Shown: positions 52,645-61,906 of the stretch, piece after piece
How positions within the stretch are numbered: the stretch's first letter is position 1
How the letters are laid out: each line of letters begins with the position of its first letter
Origin: Aliidongia dinghuensis
GTDB taxonomy: Bacteria; Pseudomonadota; Alphaproteobacteria; ATCC43930; CGMCC-115725
Direction: 5' to 3'
NCBI RefSeq assembly: GCF_014643535.1
Contig: NZ_BMJQ01000007.1
Location: forward strand, 1-64,000
DNA length: 64,000 bases
Position numbers and translations under genes: made by a program
Notes under the pieces: generated by a model
What the model was told of the DNA's origin: nothing
Databases searched by the model: none
The model's input: the letters and a program-made list of their open reading frames with translations, nothing else

Positions 52645-53451
52645 TCATCTCTCCTCAATCGGCATCCCCAGCACCGCCTCGCCCAAACTGCCTGATTCGT
52701 CCTTGAGGCCGACACCCGAAAGGCCGCGGCGGCGCATTTCGCGCAGGAGATAGGCGAGCTTGAACGCCGCGTCCGGATAGCCGACCCCTTCGGGCCGGAT
52801 GTTCGAGATGCAGTTGCGGTCGGCATCGGTGGTGGCGGGCGTGGGCCGCCAGGTGACGTAGGCGCCGAGGCTGTCCGGGGCCGACAGGCCCGGCCGCTCG
52901 CCGATCAGCATGACGACGGCCGCGGCGCCGAGGGCGGCCGCCACCGCGTCGCCGATCGCGACGCGGCCTTGGCTCACGAGCACGAGCGGCGCCAGGCGCC
53001 AATGTTCGGCTGCGAGCGCCGGCAGCAGCGCGCCGAGCAGCGGTGCCGCATGCCGCTCGATCGCCTGGGCCGAGAGCCCGTCCGCCACGGTGATCACCAG
53101 ATCGGCGGTGCCGGCATGAGACGCCAATGTCTCGCGCGCCGCCGGGGCCAACTGCCGGCCGAGATCGGGCCGCATCAGATAGGTCGGCCGGTCCGGTGCT
53201 GCACTCTCGACCGTCAGCACCGGCATGCCGAAGCCAGCGAATGCCGCCGTAAGTGCCCGGAAATCGGCGGCCTGGTGGACGGCGTCGCGGGCGCGGGCGT
53301 GGGCCAGGCGGAACTCCAGGAGCGGCGGCGTGGCGAGCGAGGCGCCGCTGCGGGCGAGCCCGATGCGCGCGGTCGTGAGCGTGCGCAGCTTCGACCAGGT
53401 AACACTGGCTGAGGCGTCACCGGGGGTGGCCGGCGGTTTCGCGCGGCTCAT
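52645..53451 (-). CDS. eutC: Ethanolamine ammonia-lyase small subunit EutC
   Basis: 268 residues. LRTLTTARIGLARSGASLATPPLLEFRLAHARARDAVH at the N-terminus, VADGLSAQAIERHAAPLL, IGERPGLSAPDSLGAYVTWRPTPATTDADRNCISNIRPEGVGYPDAAFKLAYLLREM at the C-terminus. These are the cobalamin-contact regions of EutC. With EutB it converts ethanolamine to acetaldehyde and ammonia using adenosylcobalamin. It follows eutB by 3 nt. It is the last gene of the operon; no microcompartment or EutA reactivase gene is present in the window. Confidence 0.94.
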   Translation of the reverse strand: MSRAKPPATPGDASASVTWSKLRTLTTARIGLARSGASLATPPLLEFRLAHARARDAVHQAADFRALTAAFAGFGMPVLTVESAAPDRPTYLMRPDLGRQLAPAARETLASHAGTADLVITVADGLSAQAIERHAAPLLGALLPALAAEHWRLAPLVLVSQGRVAIGDAVAAALGAAAVVMLIGERPGLSAPDSLGAYVTWRPTPATTDADRNCISNIRPEGVGYPDAAFKLAYLLREMRRRGLSGVGLKDESGSLGEAVLGMPIEER

Positions 53452-53454
53452 CGG

Positions 53455-54834
53455 TCAGGCCGCCGGCAGGAGCTGGCGTAGCCGCTCCGGCAGGTCGCGC
53501 GGGCGGACATGGCCGGCCTTGTCGAGCAGGCCTTGCCCGTCGAGCCAGGCCTCGAACTCCGGCGCCGGCCGGCGGCCCAACAGGTCGCGCATGGCAAGCG
53601 CGTCGTGGAACGACGTGCTCTGGTAGCCCAGCATGACGTCGTCGGCACCGGGCACGCCCATGATGAAATTGACGCCCGCCGCGGTCAGCAGGGTCAGGAG
53701 CATGTCCATGTCGTCCTGGTCGGCCTCGGCATGGTTCGTGTAGCAGACGTCGCAGCCCATCGGCAGGCCCAGGAGCTTGCCGCAGAAATGGTCCTCAAGC
53801 CCGGCGCGGATGATCTCCTTGCCGTCATAGAGATATTCCGGGCCGATGAAACCCACGACCGTATTGACGAGCAGCGGCTGGAAGGCGCGGGCGACCGCAT
53901 AGGCGCGCGCCTCGAGCGTCTGCTGGTCGACGCCATGATGCGCATTGGCCGACAGCGCCGAGCCCTGGCCGGTCTCGAAGTACATGACATTGTCGCCGAC
54001 CGTGCCGCGCCGGAGCGAGAGTGCGGCGTCACGCGCCTCGGCGAGCAGCGCCAGATCGATGCCGAAGCTGCGGTTCGCGGCCTCCGTGCCGGCGATCGAC
54101 TGGAACACGAGGTCGACCGGGGCCCCGGCGCGCATGAGCTCGAGCGTGGTCGTGACATGGGTCAGGACGCAGCTCTGCGTCGGGATGTCGAGCTTCTGCC
54201 GGATCTCGTCCAGGAGCCTGAGCAGCGAGAGGATATGGCTCGGGCTGTCCGTCGCCGGGTTGATGCCGATGGTGGCATCGCCCGAGCCCAGCAGCAGCCC
54301 GTCGAGGATGCTGGCGGCGATGCCGCGCGGATCGTCGCTCGGATGGTTCGGCTGCAGCCGGGTCGAAAGGCGGCCCGCGAGCCCGATCGTGTTGCGGAAG
54401 CGCGTCACCACCTGGCATTTCGCCGCGATCACCATCAGGTCCTGCACGCGGGCGAGCTTGGCGACGGCGGCGGCCATTTCGGGCGTGATGCCGGGCGCGA
54501 TCGTCGCCAGCACCTCGGGCGTCGCTGTATCCGACAGGAGCCAGTCGCGGAAGCCGCCGACCGTCAGATGGGCGATCGGCGTGAAGGCGGCGGCGTCGTG
54601 GCTGTCGATGATGAGGCGCGAGACCTCGTCGGCCTCGTAGGGAATGACCAGGTCTTCGAGGAAAGTCTTGAGCGGCAGATCGGCGAGCGCGAACTGGGCC
54701 GCGACCCGCGTCTCGGCCGTGGGGGCGGCCAGGCCCGCGAGCCGGTCGCCGCTGCGCGCCGGCGTTGCGTGCGCCAGGAGTTGGGCCAGGCTGTCGAACA
54801 CATGGCGCTCGCCGCCGACGATTGCCGCATACAT
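53455..54834 (-). CDS. eutB: Ethanolamine ammonia-lyase large subunit EutB
   Basis: 459 residues, the usual length. Diagnostic segments: GLLLGSGDATIGINPATDSPSHILSLL, TQSCVLTHVTTTLELM, DLVFQSIAGTEAANRSFGIDLALLAEA, MYFETGQGSALSANAHHGVDQQTLEARAYAVAR and NTVVGFIGPEYLYDGKEIIRAGLEDHFCGKLLGLPMGCDVCYTNHAEADQDD. It forms the catalytic TIM barrel with the substrate and cofactor sites. The start is the ATG at 54834. It lies 32 nt after the potC-type permease gene, so transporter and lyase share one transcript, which hints that the importer brings in ethanolamine or a related amino alcohol. Confidence 0.95.
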   Translation of the reverse strand: MYAAIVGGERHVFDSLAQLLAHATPARSGDRLAGLAAPTAETRVAAQFALADLPLKTFLEDLVIPYEADEVSRLIIDSHDAAAFTPIAHLTVGGFRDWLLSDTATPEVLATIAPGITPEMAAAVAKLARVQDLMVIAAKCQVVTRFRNTIGLAGRLSTRLQPNHPSDDPRGIAASILDGLLLGSGDATIGINPATDSPSHILSLLRLLDEIRQKLDIPTQSCVLTHVTTTLELMRAGAPVDLVFQSIAGTEAANRSFGIDLALLAEARDAALSLRRGTVGDNVMYFETGQGSALSANAHHGVDQQTLEARAYAVARAFQPLLVNTVVGFIGPEYLYDGKEIIRAGLEDHFCGKLLGLPMGCDVCYTNHAEADQDDMDMLLTLLTAAGVNFIMGVPGADDVMLGYQSTSFHDALAMRDLLGRRPAPEFEAWLDGQGLLDKAGHVRPRDLPERLRQLLPAA

Positions 54835-54866
54835 GGCGGATCGCGTCTCCCTTTAGGTGGCCGGGC

Positions 54867-55682
54867 TCAGGTGACCGGGGCGGTCCGGCGCCGGGTCGTG
54901 CGCCGGCGCGCCCAGGCCATGGCCAGGAACAGTGCGACGCTCAGGCCGGTGACCATGGTCGAGACCGCCGCGATGGTCGGGTTGATCGAGAATTGCATGC
55001 TGAGCCACATCTTGACCGGCATGGTAGTGGCACCCGGGCTCGCGAGGAACAGCGCGATCACGATCTCGTCGAACGAGACCATGAAGGCGAAGAGTGCCCC
55101 CGCCATGACACCTGGCCGGATGATCGGCAGGGTGACCCGGAAGAAGATGGTGAGCGGCCCCGCGCCCAAGGTCCGCGCCGCCCGCTCGAGCGTCACCGGA
55201 TAGCCCTGCAGGCTCGCATGCACGTTCACCAGCACGAACGGAAAGGCGAGGATCGTCTGGCCCAGCACGATCGCGGCCCAGGAGCCCACGAGATGCAGGG
55301 TGCTGAAGTAGAAATAGAGTGCGAGCGCCAGGACCACGACCGGCACCATCAGCGGCGACAGCATGAGGCCGAACACGAGCGACTTGCCGCGGAAGCGCAG
55401 GCGGCTCAAGGCAAGCGCCGCCGCCGTGCCGAGCGGCACCGCCAGGATCGTGACGGCGATGGCGATCACGAAGCTCATGCGCGCAGCATCCAGCCAGTCG
55501 GGGCTCGCCCAGAAATTCTGGTACCAGCGCAGCGACAGGTTGCGCGGCGGGAAATGCAGGTACTGATCGCCGTTGAACGACAGCGGCACGATGATCAGCG
55601 TCGGGATGACGAGGAAGCCCATGACCGTGCGGGCGCACCAGGCGACCCAGGTCGAGGTTTGGGCAAGGCGGCGTGCGCTCAT
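54867..55682 (-). CDS. PotC-type ABC transporter permease
   Basis: 271 residues with six membrane helices and the EAA-loop LERAARTLGAGPLTIFFRVTLPIIRPG, the ATPase contact of binding-protein-dependent permeases. The pattern LSFNGDQYLHFPPRNLSLRWYQNF is that of the PotC branch of spermidine/putrescine transporters. It pairs with the PotB-type permease, 10 nt upstream. The substrate is better judged from the linked eutBC genes than from the name. Confidence 0.93.
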   Translation of the reverse strand: MSARRLAQTSTWVAWCARTVMGFLVIPTLIIVPLSFNGDQYLHFPPRNLSLRWYQNFWASPDWLDAARMSFVIAIAVTILAVPLGTAAALALSRLRFRGKSLVFGLMLSPLMVPVVVLALALYFYFSTLHLVGSWAAIVLGQTILAFPFVLVNVHASLQGYPVTLERAARTLGAGPLTIFFRVTLPIIRPGVMAGALFAFMVSFDEIVIALFLASPGATTMPVKMWLSMQFSINPTIAAVSTMVTGLSVALFLAMAWARRRTTRRRTAPVT

Positions 55683-55692
55683 GATCTGCCTC

Positions 55693-56523
55693 TCACGAGC
55701 CGGCCGGCACGAGCTGGTCCAGCCGGGCGAAGCGGCTGTAGATGACCAGCAGGATGCCGGTGATGACGATCAGGATGAGCGACAGCACGGCGGCCATGTC
55801 CCAGTCGCCGAGCGTGAACACCTCCTGCTGGATCAGCACGCCGATCATGGTCTGGCTGCGCCCGCCCATGAGCGCCGGCGTCACGAAATATCCGAGACCC
55901 ATGATGAACACGAGCAAGCTCGCGGCCGACAGGCCCGGCAGGCTCAGCGGGAAGAACACGCGCCAGAACGCGCGGGTCGGGCTCGCCCCCAGCACCTGCG
56001 CCGTCAGGATCAGCCGCGGCTTGATGCCGACCATGACGCCATACATGGTGATGATGGCATAGGGCAGCAGGATCTGGCCCATGCCGACCACCGTGCCGAA
56101 CGCGTTGAACATGAGATGCACCGGCGCCTCCGTGACGCCGGCGCCCATCAGCGCCGAATTGACGATGCCGCTGTCCTGCAGCAGCGCGATCCAGGCGTAG
56201 GTCCGCACAAGCAGGCTGGTCAGCAGCGGGAACATCACCAAGAGCAGGTATTTGCCCGCCCGTTCGGCCGGCAGGCGCGACAGGAAATAGGCGGTCGGAT
56301 AACCCAGCAGGATGGCGATCGCCGTCACTTCGAGCGAGACCTTGAACGTGATCATGAGCACGCGCTCGACACCCTCGTCGGTGAGCGCGTCCCAGAGCGT
56401 CGACCAACCCTGACCGAGGCTCGACTGAAAAGGCGTCCCCAAGGTCAGCGCGATCGGCACGACATAGACCACGAGGAGATAGAGCACGGCTGGCAAGATC
56501 AGCCAGCTGATGGTCGGTCTCAT
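55693..56523 (-). CDS. PotB-type ABC transporter permease
   Basis: 276 residues with six membrane helices and the EAA motif LTAQVLGASPTRAFWRVFFPLSLPGLSA. N-terminal PTISWLILPAVLYLLVVYVVPIALTL. The start at 56523 (MRPTISW) is chosen because AGGAGAGAGG stands just before it; the frame is open to 56604 but runs into the preceding gene. It is co-transcribed between the binding-protein and potC-type genes. Confidence 0.93.
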   Translation of the reverse strand: MRPTISWLILPAVLYLLVVYVVPIALTLGTPFQSSLGQGWSTLWDALTDEGVERVLMITFKVSLEVTAIAILLGYPTAYFLSRLPAERAGKYLLLVMFPLLTSLLVRTYAWIALLQDSGIVNSALMGAGVTEAPVHLMFNAFGTVVGMGQILLPYAIITMYGVMVGIKPRLILTAQVLGASPTRAFWRVFFPLSLPGLSAASLLVFIMGLGYFVTPALMGGRSQTMIGVLIQQEVFTLGDWDMAAVLSLILIVITGILLVIYSRFARLDQLVPAGS

Positions 56524-56546
56524 GGCCTCTCTCCTCTTGGGATCGG

Positions 56547-57599
56547 TCAGCGGGTGAGCCAGCTGCTGAACTGGCGGTAGCTGCTCTTCATGTTCGGCGT
56601 CCACCAGCCCATGTCGACGACGAGCGCGTGGGTCAGGTTCTCCTGGGTCGGCATGTTCTTGGCCATCGCCGGGTCGATCTGGCTGAACGCCTGGTTATTC
56701 ACCGGCACCAGCGCGATGGCGTTGGCGATCTTCGCCTGCACGTCGGGGCGCATGGCATAGGCGATGAGTTTCATCGCGTTGGCCGCATGCGGGGCACCCT
56801 TCAGCACGGTGTAGTAGTCGTGATGGATCAGCGCCCCGTCCCAGACGAAGCCGATCGGCTGGCCGTCCTTGATCGCGGCCACGACCCGGTTGTTCCAGGC
56901 AATGCCGAGGCAGGCGGTGCCTTCGGCCACGAGCTGGACCGACTGGGCGCCGGTATCCCAGAAATTGACGATCGACGGCTGGATCTTGTCGAGCTGCTTG
57001 TAGGCGAGCTTCAGGTCGACCGGATAGACTTTGGCCGGCTCGACGCCGCTCGACATCACGGCCATCTCGAGATCGTCGACCGGCACGTTGCGCATGGTCC
57101 GCCGGCAGGAATAGGTCTCGGTGTTCCACCACTCCGCCCAGGAGCGCGGCGGCTTCGTGACCTGCTTCGTGTTGTAGGTCATGACCGTGCCGTAGGTGTA
57201 TGAGGCGACCGCGTCGTCGGTCGCGGCCCCCGGCGTCAGGTCCGCCTTCGGAATGACCTTCCAGTCGAGCGGCAGCAGCAGATGGTCGGCCTCGGCCTGG
57301 GTCACGTCCTGGTCGGACGCCATGAACACGTCCCAGGCGATGTTGCCCGACTTCGCCATGGCCTCGGCCTTGCCGATGGTCGAGGTGTCGTCGGCCGTCA
57401 CATGGATCCCCGTCTCCTTGGAGAACGGGTCGAACAGGACCTTGGTCAGCACCTCCTGGATCGACCCGCCCCAGGACGCCACGACGACTTCATTGTCGGC
57501 GGCGGTGGCCGGGCCGGCCAAGGACAGAGTCAAGGCGCCGGCCGCAAGGCCCAGAACGGTGCCGGCAGGCCGGCGGGAAAGGCGATGGCGTTTCGTCAT
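56547..57599 (-). CDS. PotD/spermidine-putrescine-type substrate-binding protein
   Basis: 350 residues. Signal peptide (about 1-33, cleavage ATAAD), then NEVVVASWGGSIQEVLTKVLFDPFSKETGIHVTADDTSTIGKAEAMAKSGNIAWDVFMASDQDV, the type 2 periplasmic-binding fold of the PotD/PotF group. VAEGTACLGIAWNNRV and WDGALIHHDYYTVLKGAPHAANAMKLI line the ligand cleft. Ligand specificity cannot be read from the sequence. The gene lies between the ATPase and the permease genes. Confidence 0.92.
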   Translation of the reverse strand: MTKRHRLSRRPAGTVLGLAAGALTLSLAGPATAADNEVVVASWGGSIQEVLTKVLFDPFSKETGIHVTADDTSTIGKAEAMAKSGNIAWDVFMASDQDVTQAEADHLLLPLDWKVIPKADLTPGAATDDAVASYTYGTVMTYNTKQVTKPPRSWAEWWNTETYSCRRTMRNVPVDDLEMAVMSSGVEPAKVYPVDLKLAYKQLDKIQPSIVNFWDTGAQSVQLVAEGTACLGIAWNNRVVAAIKDGQPIGFVWDGALIHHDYYTVLKGAPHAANAMKLIAYAMRPDVQAKIANAIALVPVNNQAFSQIDPAMAKNMPTQENLTHALVVDMGWWTPNMKSSYRQFSSWLTR

Positions 57600-57642
57600 G
57601 ATGCTTCTCCGTCCAATGTCCGAGAGGTGCTGAGTTCAGGGT

Positions 57643-58734
57643 TCAAGAGGCGAGCAGGACCATGTCCTCGGCGGCCCAGCCGAGCATGACCGGCTCGCCG
57701 TCGCGGCCGGGCGGGCTCTTGCCCGGGCTGCGCAGGATCACGCTCTGGCCGCCACCCGCGAGCTCGACGCGCACGGAGCAGATCTCGCCGCGATAGATCG
57801 TCTCGCGGATCGTGCCCGGCAGTGCCACACCGTCGGTTCCGGCGCCGTGGTCGGGCAGGATGCGGATATGCTCCGGCCGGACCACGGCGGTGATGCCGGC
57901 CGATGCCGGCAGCTCCCGTTCCGACGGCACCTCGATCTGGGCCTGCTCCAGGAGCGCCACGTCATAGAGGTAGCCGCCGCCGCCGTTGCGCCGCGCCAGC
58001 ACGCGCGCCGGCAGGAAGTTCGATTCACCGACGAAGCCCGCGACAAAGGCCGAGGCCGGCCGTTCGTAAATCTCCGTCGGCGTGCCGACCTGCACGATCT
58101 CGCCTTCGTTGAAGACGCAGATGCGGTCGGACATGGTCAGGGCCTCACCCTGGTCGTGCGTGACATAGAGCGTGGTGATGCCGAGTTCCTTCTGGATGTG
58201 CTTGATCTCGATCTGCATGCGGTCGCGCAGCATCCGGTCGAGTGCCCCCAGCGGCTCGTCCATCAGCAGGATCGACGGCCGGTAGACCACGGCACGGGCG
58301 ATCGAGACGCGCTGCTGCTGCCCGCCGCTCATCTGGGCCGGAAAGCGCCGGGCGAATTTCGCGAGCCCGACCATCTCCAGCGCCTCGCCCACCTGCCGGG
58401 TGATCTCGGCCCGCGGCACGCCGCGCATTTCGAGCGGAAAGGCGATGTTCTCCTCGACCGTCAGGTGCGGGAACAGCGAGTAGTCCTGGAACACCATGCC
58501 GATGTTGCGCTTCTCCGGCGCCACATGGGTGATGTCCCGGCCGGCGACCTCGATGCGCCCCTCGGTCGGTTCGACAAAGCCCGCGACCATCGACAGCGTG
58601 GTCGTCTTGCCGGAGCCGCTCGGTCCGAGGAACGTCACGAACTCGCCGGCGGCAATGTCGAGCGAGACCTGCCGCACGCCGATCGCACCGGATCCGTAGG
58701 ATTTCTGCACGTCGATCAAGCGCAAGTAGCTCAC
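57643..58734 (-). CDS. PotA-type ABC transporter ATPase
   Basis: 363 residues from the GTG at 58734. Walker A GPSGSGKTT, Q-loop MVFQDYSLFPHLTVEENIAFPLEM, signature MSGGQQQRVSIARAV, Walker B ILLMDEPLGALD, switch THDQGEALTMSD, and a C-terminal TOBE domain (about 275-355). The frame extends to 58938, with an ATG at 58836 (MGAINAKD) as alternative; I favour 58734 because the domain starts VSYLRLIDVQKSYG there and AGGGA lies upstream. It energises the Pot-type importer. It is the first gene of the transporter-eutBC operon. Confidence 0.9.
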   Translation of the reverse strand: MSYLRLIDVQKSYGSGAIGVRQVSLDIAAGEFVTFLGPSGSGKTTTLSMVAGFVEPTEGRIEVAGRDITHVAPEKRNIGMVFQDYSLFPHLTVEENIAFPLEMRGVPRAEITRQVGEALEMVGLAKFARRFPAQMSGGQQQRVSIARAVVYRPSILLMDEPLGALDRMLRDRMQIEIKHIQKELGITTLYVTHDQGEALTMSDRICVFNEGEIVQVGTPTEIYERPASAFVAGFVGESNFLPARVLARRNGGGGYLYDVALLEQAQIEVPSERELPASAGITAVVRPEHIRILPDHGAGTDGVALPGTIRETIYRGEICSVRVELAGGGQSVILRSPGKSPPGRDGEPVMLGWAAEDMVLLAS

Positions 58735-59109
58735 GGCGCCATCCCTGTTGGTCGATAGATCGCCGCCCTGGCTTGCCGAAGTGCCATGCCGAGGCGGCTC
58801 GTTTGCGACGATGTCTTTCGCGTTAATCGCGCCCATGATTGCATGACAATCTGTTGGATAAGACGATCTTGTATGACCGTACAATTGGCTCAGTCGTACT
58901 GTCAACAGGAAAGAGCGGGTCAGCCATGCGTTTTCCATGGCGATAGGATTTTCGAATAACTAGTTGATTTATAACAATACAACCAAGATTGATCGCGGCG
59001 AACCACCTCTGCAAGCGAATTGCGACGTAAACGACGCCACCAGTCAAACAGGCTTGCTCCGTACATTGTCTGAGCATACAAAGGAGAAGGAATCGAGACA
59101 GGATCTGCC
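58735..59109. other. Divergent regulatory region between the potA-type and MocR genes
   Basis: About 375 bases. The centre (58860-58910) holds a strong leftward promoter overlapped by a palindrome. The part toward the MocR gene (58940-59100) is AT-rich, as expected for a second promoter. If the potA-type gene starts at 58836, its first 34 codons fall here. Confidence 0.5.
58869..58905 (-). promoter_or_regulatory. Promoter of the transporter-eutBC operon with overlapping palindrome
   Basis: On the minus strand a perfect TTGACA (58905-58900), an 18-bp spacer and TACGGT form a promoter. The -10 lies inside the dyad TTGTATGACCGTACAA (58869-58884). A related half-site, GTCGTACTGTC, overlaps the -35. 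The divergent MocR regulator is the obvious candidate to bind here. Confidence 0.5.
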
Positions 59110-60519
59110 GTGGATACCGAGCCTTCATCCTTTCTGGCGAGTTTGCGGTTTGCTCCAGACGAGCAGCCGATCTATCGCCAGCTGGTCGACGCGATCGCGG
59201 AGCGGATTGCCAATGGGGAGCTGCTCGCGGGCGAGCGATTGCCGCCGCAGCGCGAGATCGCCCGTGCTCTCAATATCAACCTGACGACGGTGACGCGGGC
59301 GCTCTCCGTGCTGCAGCAGCGCGGCCTGGTCGAGGGCCGTCCCGGGCGCGGCACCGTGGTCGCCGCCAAGCGCGGCGGCGAGGAACAGTCGTTCCGCTCG
59401 GCGCCGACCGACGAGAGCGGTCTGATCGATCTGTCGGTCAATCGGCCGGCGACCTCGGCCTATCCGGAAGCGCTGGCCAAGATCCTGCCGCGCCTGCCCA
59501 GGGACAAACGCTTTCCAACGCTCCAGGATTATCAGACGCCCGAGGGGCCGCTCTGGGCGCGCAGTGCCGCGGCCGCCTGGCTGGCGCCGATCGCCGGCGA
59601 CGGCGATCCGGGTCGGGTGTTGCTGACCGACGGCGCGCAGCATGCGCTCGCCTGCGTGCTGGCCGCGGTGACCCAGCCGGGCGACCTGATGCTGGCTGAC
59701 GCCATCACCTACCAGGGCATGAAGGCGCTCTGCCAGTCGCGCGGCGTCGAGCTGCGCGGGCTGCCGATGGATCGCCAAGGCATGCTGCCCGACGCGTTCG
59801 AGCATGCCTGCGCCCACGGCCGGCCGCGCGCGGTCTTCCTGGTGCCGAGCCTGCACAACCCCACGACCGTGACGCTGCCCCTGGAACGGCGCGAAGCGAT
59901 CATCAAGACGGCGCGCCAGCACAATGTCCTGATCATCGAAGATGACGTCTACGGCCCGCTGCTCGACGAGCGGCTGCCGTCGTTCGCCACACTCGAGCCG
60001 GAGCTGACAATCCATGTCAGCGGCTTCTCGAAATGCGTGGCGCCCGGCTTGCGCATGGGCTTCCTGGCCTCGCCCCGGGCGCTCATGATGAAGATCGCGG
60101 CGGCGCTCAGGACCGATTGCTGGTGCATCAGCCCGCTCTCGGCGCTCGTCGGCACCCTGCTGCTCGAGGAAGGCCTGATCGACGACCTGATCACGCAGCA
60201 GAAGGACGAACTACGCCTCCGTCAGGAACTGGTGCGGACGGTGCTGGGCCGCTTCGACGTCCAGACGCACGACACTTCGACCCACGCCTGGCTGCATCTG
60301 CCGGAGCCGTGGCGTGGCCCGCTGTTCGTGCGCGTCTCTCATCGCGAGGGAGTCGGCGTGCTCGGCGGCGATGCCTTCGCGGTCGGCCGCCAAGCCGTGC
60401 CGGACGCGGTGCGCATCAACGTGGCGGCCGCCCGCTCGCGTGAGGATCTGCGCCGGGGGCTCGAGATCCTGGCCGGCCTCATGGGATCCGGCCAGCTCCA
60501 CTTGAACGACGTCGCCTGA
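59110..60519 (+). CDS. MocR/PdxR-family (GntR plus aminotransferase-like) regulator
   Basis: 469 residues. N-terminal GntR winged helix (about 18-86, QPIYRQLVDAIAERIANGELLAGERLPPQREIARALNINLTTVTRALSVLQQRGLV) fused to a fold-type I aminotransferase domain (about 120-460). PLP contacts are visible: Asp278 and Tyr281 in IEDDVYGP and Lys308 in VSGFSKCVAPGLRMGF. MocR regulators bind PLP or its adduct with an amine and control amine catabolism. GTG start at 59110 with AGGA upstream. It is divergent from the Pot-type operon and 7 nt from the oxidoreductase gene, and probably regulates both. Confidence 0.92.
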   Translation: MDTEPSSFLASLRFAPDEQPIYRQLVDAIAERIANGELLAGERLPPQREIARALNINLTTVTRALSVLQQRGLVEGRPGRGTVVAAKRGGEEQSFRSAPTDESGLIDLSVNRPATSAYPEALAKILPRLPRDKRFPTLQDYQTPEGPLWARSAAAAWLAPIAGDGDPGRVLLTDGAQHALACVLAAVTQPGDLMLADAITYQGMKALCQSRGVELRGLPMDRQGMLPDAFEHACAHGRPRAVFLVPSLHNPTTVTLPLERREAIIKTARQHNVLIIEDDVYGPLLDERLPSFATLEPELTIHVSGFSKCVAPGLRMGFLASPRALMMKIAAALRTDCWCISPLSALVGTLLLEEGLIDDLITQQKDELRLRQELVRTVLGRFDVQTHDTSTHAWLHLPEPWRGPLFVRVSHREGVGVLGGDAFAVGRQAVPDAVRINVAAARSREDLRRGLEILAGLMGSGQLHLNDVA

Positions 60520-60526
60520 GCGATCC

Positions 60527-61774
60527 ATGGAGAACGAGCGGTCCAAGGTCGAGGTCGCGGTCGTCGGGGCCGGCATCATCGGGCTTGCGATAGCATGGCG
60601 CCTCGCCGCCGAGGGCCGCGAGGTTCTGCTGATCGATGCCGAGACGTGCCCGCTGCCCGCCTCGGCCGGCAATGCTGGAACGATCGCCGCCTACAACAAT
60701 GCGCCGGTCGGCTCGCCGGGCGTGCTGCGCAGCCTGCCGCATCTGCTGACCCATGCCGACAGCCCGTTCACCATGCGCTGGGCGGGGCTGCCGGCGCTCA
60801 CCCCTTGGCTTCTCCGCTTCCTCCGCGAATGCCTGCCGGCGCGCGCCCGGGCCAATGCAGCGGCCCTGGCCTCGTTGCTGCACGATTCGCTCGAGGCCTG
60901 GCACGAGCTTGCCGATGCGACCGGGACCGCCGATCTGTTGCGGCGGAATGGGGCGCTCTACGTGTTCCCGAGCGAGGCGGCCTTTGCCGGCGCCGCCTGG
61001 CCGCGCGAGCAACGGGCGGCCGCCGGCATCCGCCAGCAGATCGTCGGTCCCCGGGAGATCACCGCGCTCGAACCCGCCCTTCAGGCTCCGACCGGACCGG
61101 GCATCTTCTTCCCGGAGGCGACCCATATCGTCGAGCCTGCGGAACTGCTGCGGCGGCTGCGCCTCGCGGTCACCTCGGCCGGCGTGCGGCTCGTGACGGG
61201 CAGGGTCGATCGCCTCGAGCGCGGGGCGCCGTCGATCCTGCTCGCGGGCCCCGGTCTCGCGGTCGAGGCTGACCGCGTCGTCATCGCGGCCGGCGCCTGG
61301 TCGCGGACGCTCGCGCGCCAGGCCGGCGACGCCGTGCCGCTCGACACCGAACGCGGCTATCACGTCGAATATGCGCTGGCGACGCCGCCCTTCTCGCGGC
61401 CGGTCTGCCCGATCCAGTTCGGTGTCTATGTAACGCCGATGGCGGGCCGGCTCCGCGCGGCCGGCACGGTCGAGCTGGGCGGTCTTGCGCGACCGCCCGA
61501 CCCCCGCCGTCCGGCGCTGCTCGACCGGGCAGCCCGCAGTCTGCTGCCGGACCTGCCACCGCCGACATCCCACTGGATGGGGTTTCGGCCGTCCTTGCCG
61601 GACTCGCTGCCGGTCATCGGCCGGGCGCGCGGCGAGCCCCGGGTGGTCCATGCCTTCGGTCATGGTCATCTGGGACTGACGCTCGCCGCCGTCACTGCGC
61701 GGCATGTGGCGGATCTCTTAAGCGACCGCGAGCCCGCGGCGGTGCTTAGGGCGTTTTCTCCGCAGCGCTTCTAG
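60527..61774 (+). CDS. FAD-dependent D-amino-acid-oxidase-family (DAO) oxidoreductase
   Basis: 415 residues. Rossmann motif VAVVGAGIIGLAIAWRLAAEGREVLLIDAE (about residues 9-38), LPASAGNAGTIAAYNNAPVGSPG, and the C-terminal FAD loop GFRPSLPDSLPVIGRA...HAFGHGHLGLTLAA. It resembles DadA and other D-amino-acid or amine oxidoreductases. It is 7 nt after the MocR gene on the same strand. The substrate is probably an amino acid or amine related to the divergent operon. It differs from the dadA at 33377 and is not a duplicate of it. Confidence 0.9.
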   Translation: MENERSKVEVAVVGAGIIGLAIAWRLAAEGREVLLIDAETCPLPASAGNAGTIAAYNNAPVGSPGVLRSLPHLLTHADSPFTMRWAGLPALTPWLLRFLRECLPARARANAAALASLLHDSLEAWHELADATGTADLLRRNGALYVFPSEAAFAGAAWPREQRAAAGIRQQIVGPREITALEPALQAPTGPGIFFPEATHIVEPAELLRRLRLAVTSAGVRLVTGRVDRLERGAPSILLAGPGLAVEADRVVIAAGAWSRTLARQAGDAVPLDTERGYHVEYALATPPFSRPVCPIQFGVYVTPMAGRLRAAGTVELGGLARPPDPRRPALLDRAARSLLPDLPPPTSHWMGFRPSLPDSLPVIGRARGEPRVVHAFGHGHLGLTLAAVTARHVADLLSDREPAAVLRAFSPQRF

Positions 61775-61906
61775 GGGCGGCCAGAGGGTCGACACATGGC
61801 GCCAGGCGCACGAATAAGCTGCAAATGATGCGCGTTCCGCCATGAGAGGCAAGGGACTAGGTCTGAGGCCGCTCCGTTTCCGGAGCTGCCAGAAAGGGAG
61901 TTCCTG

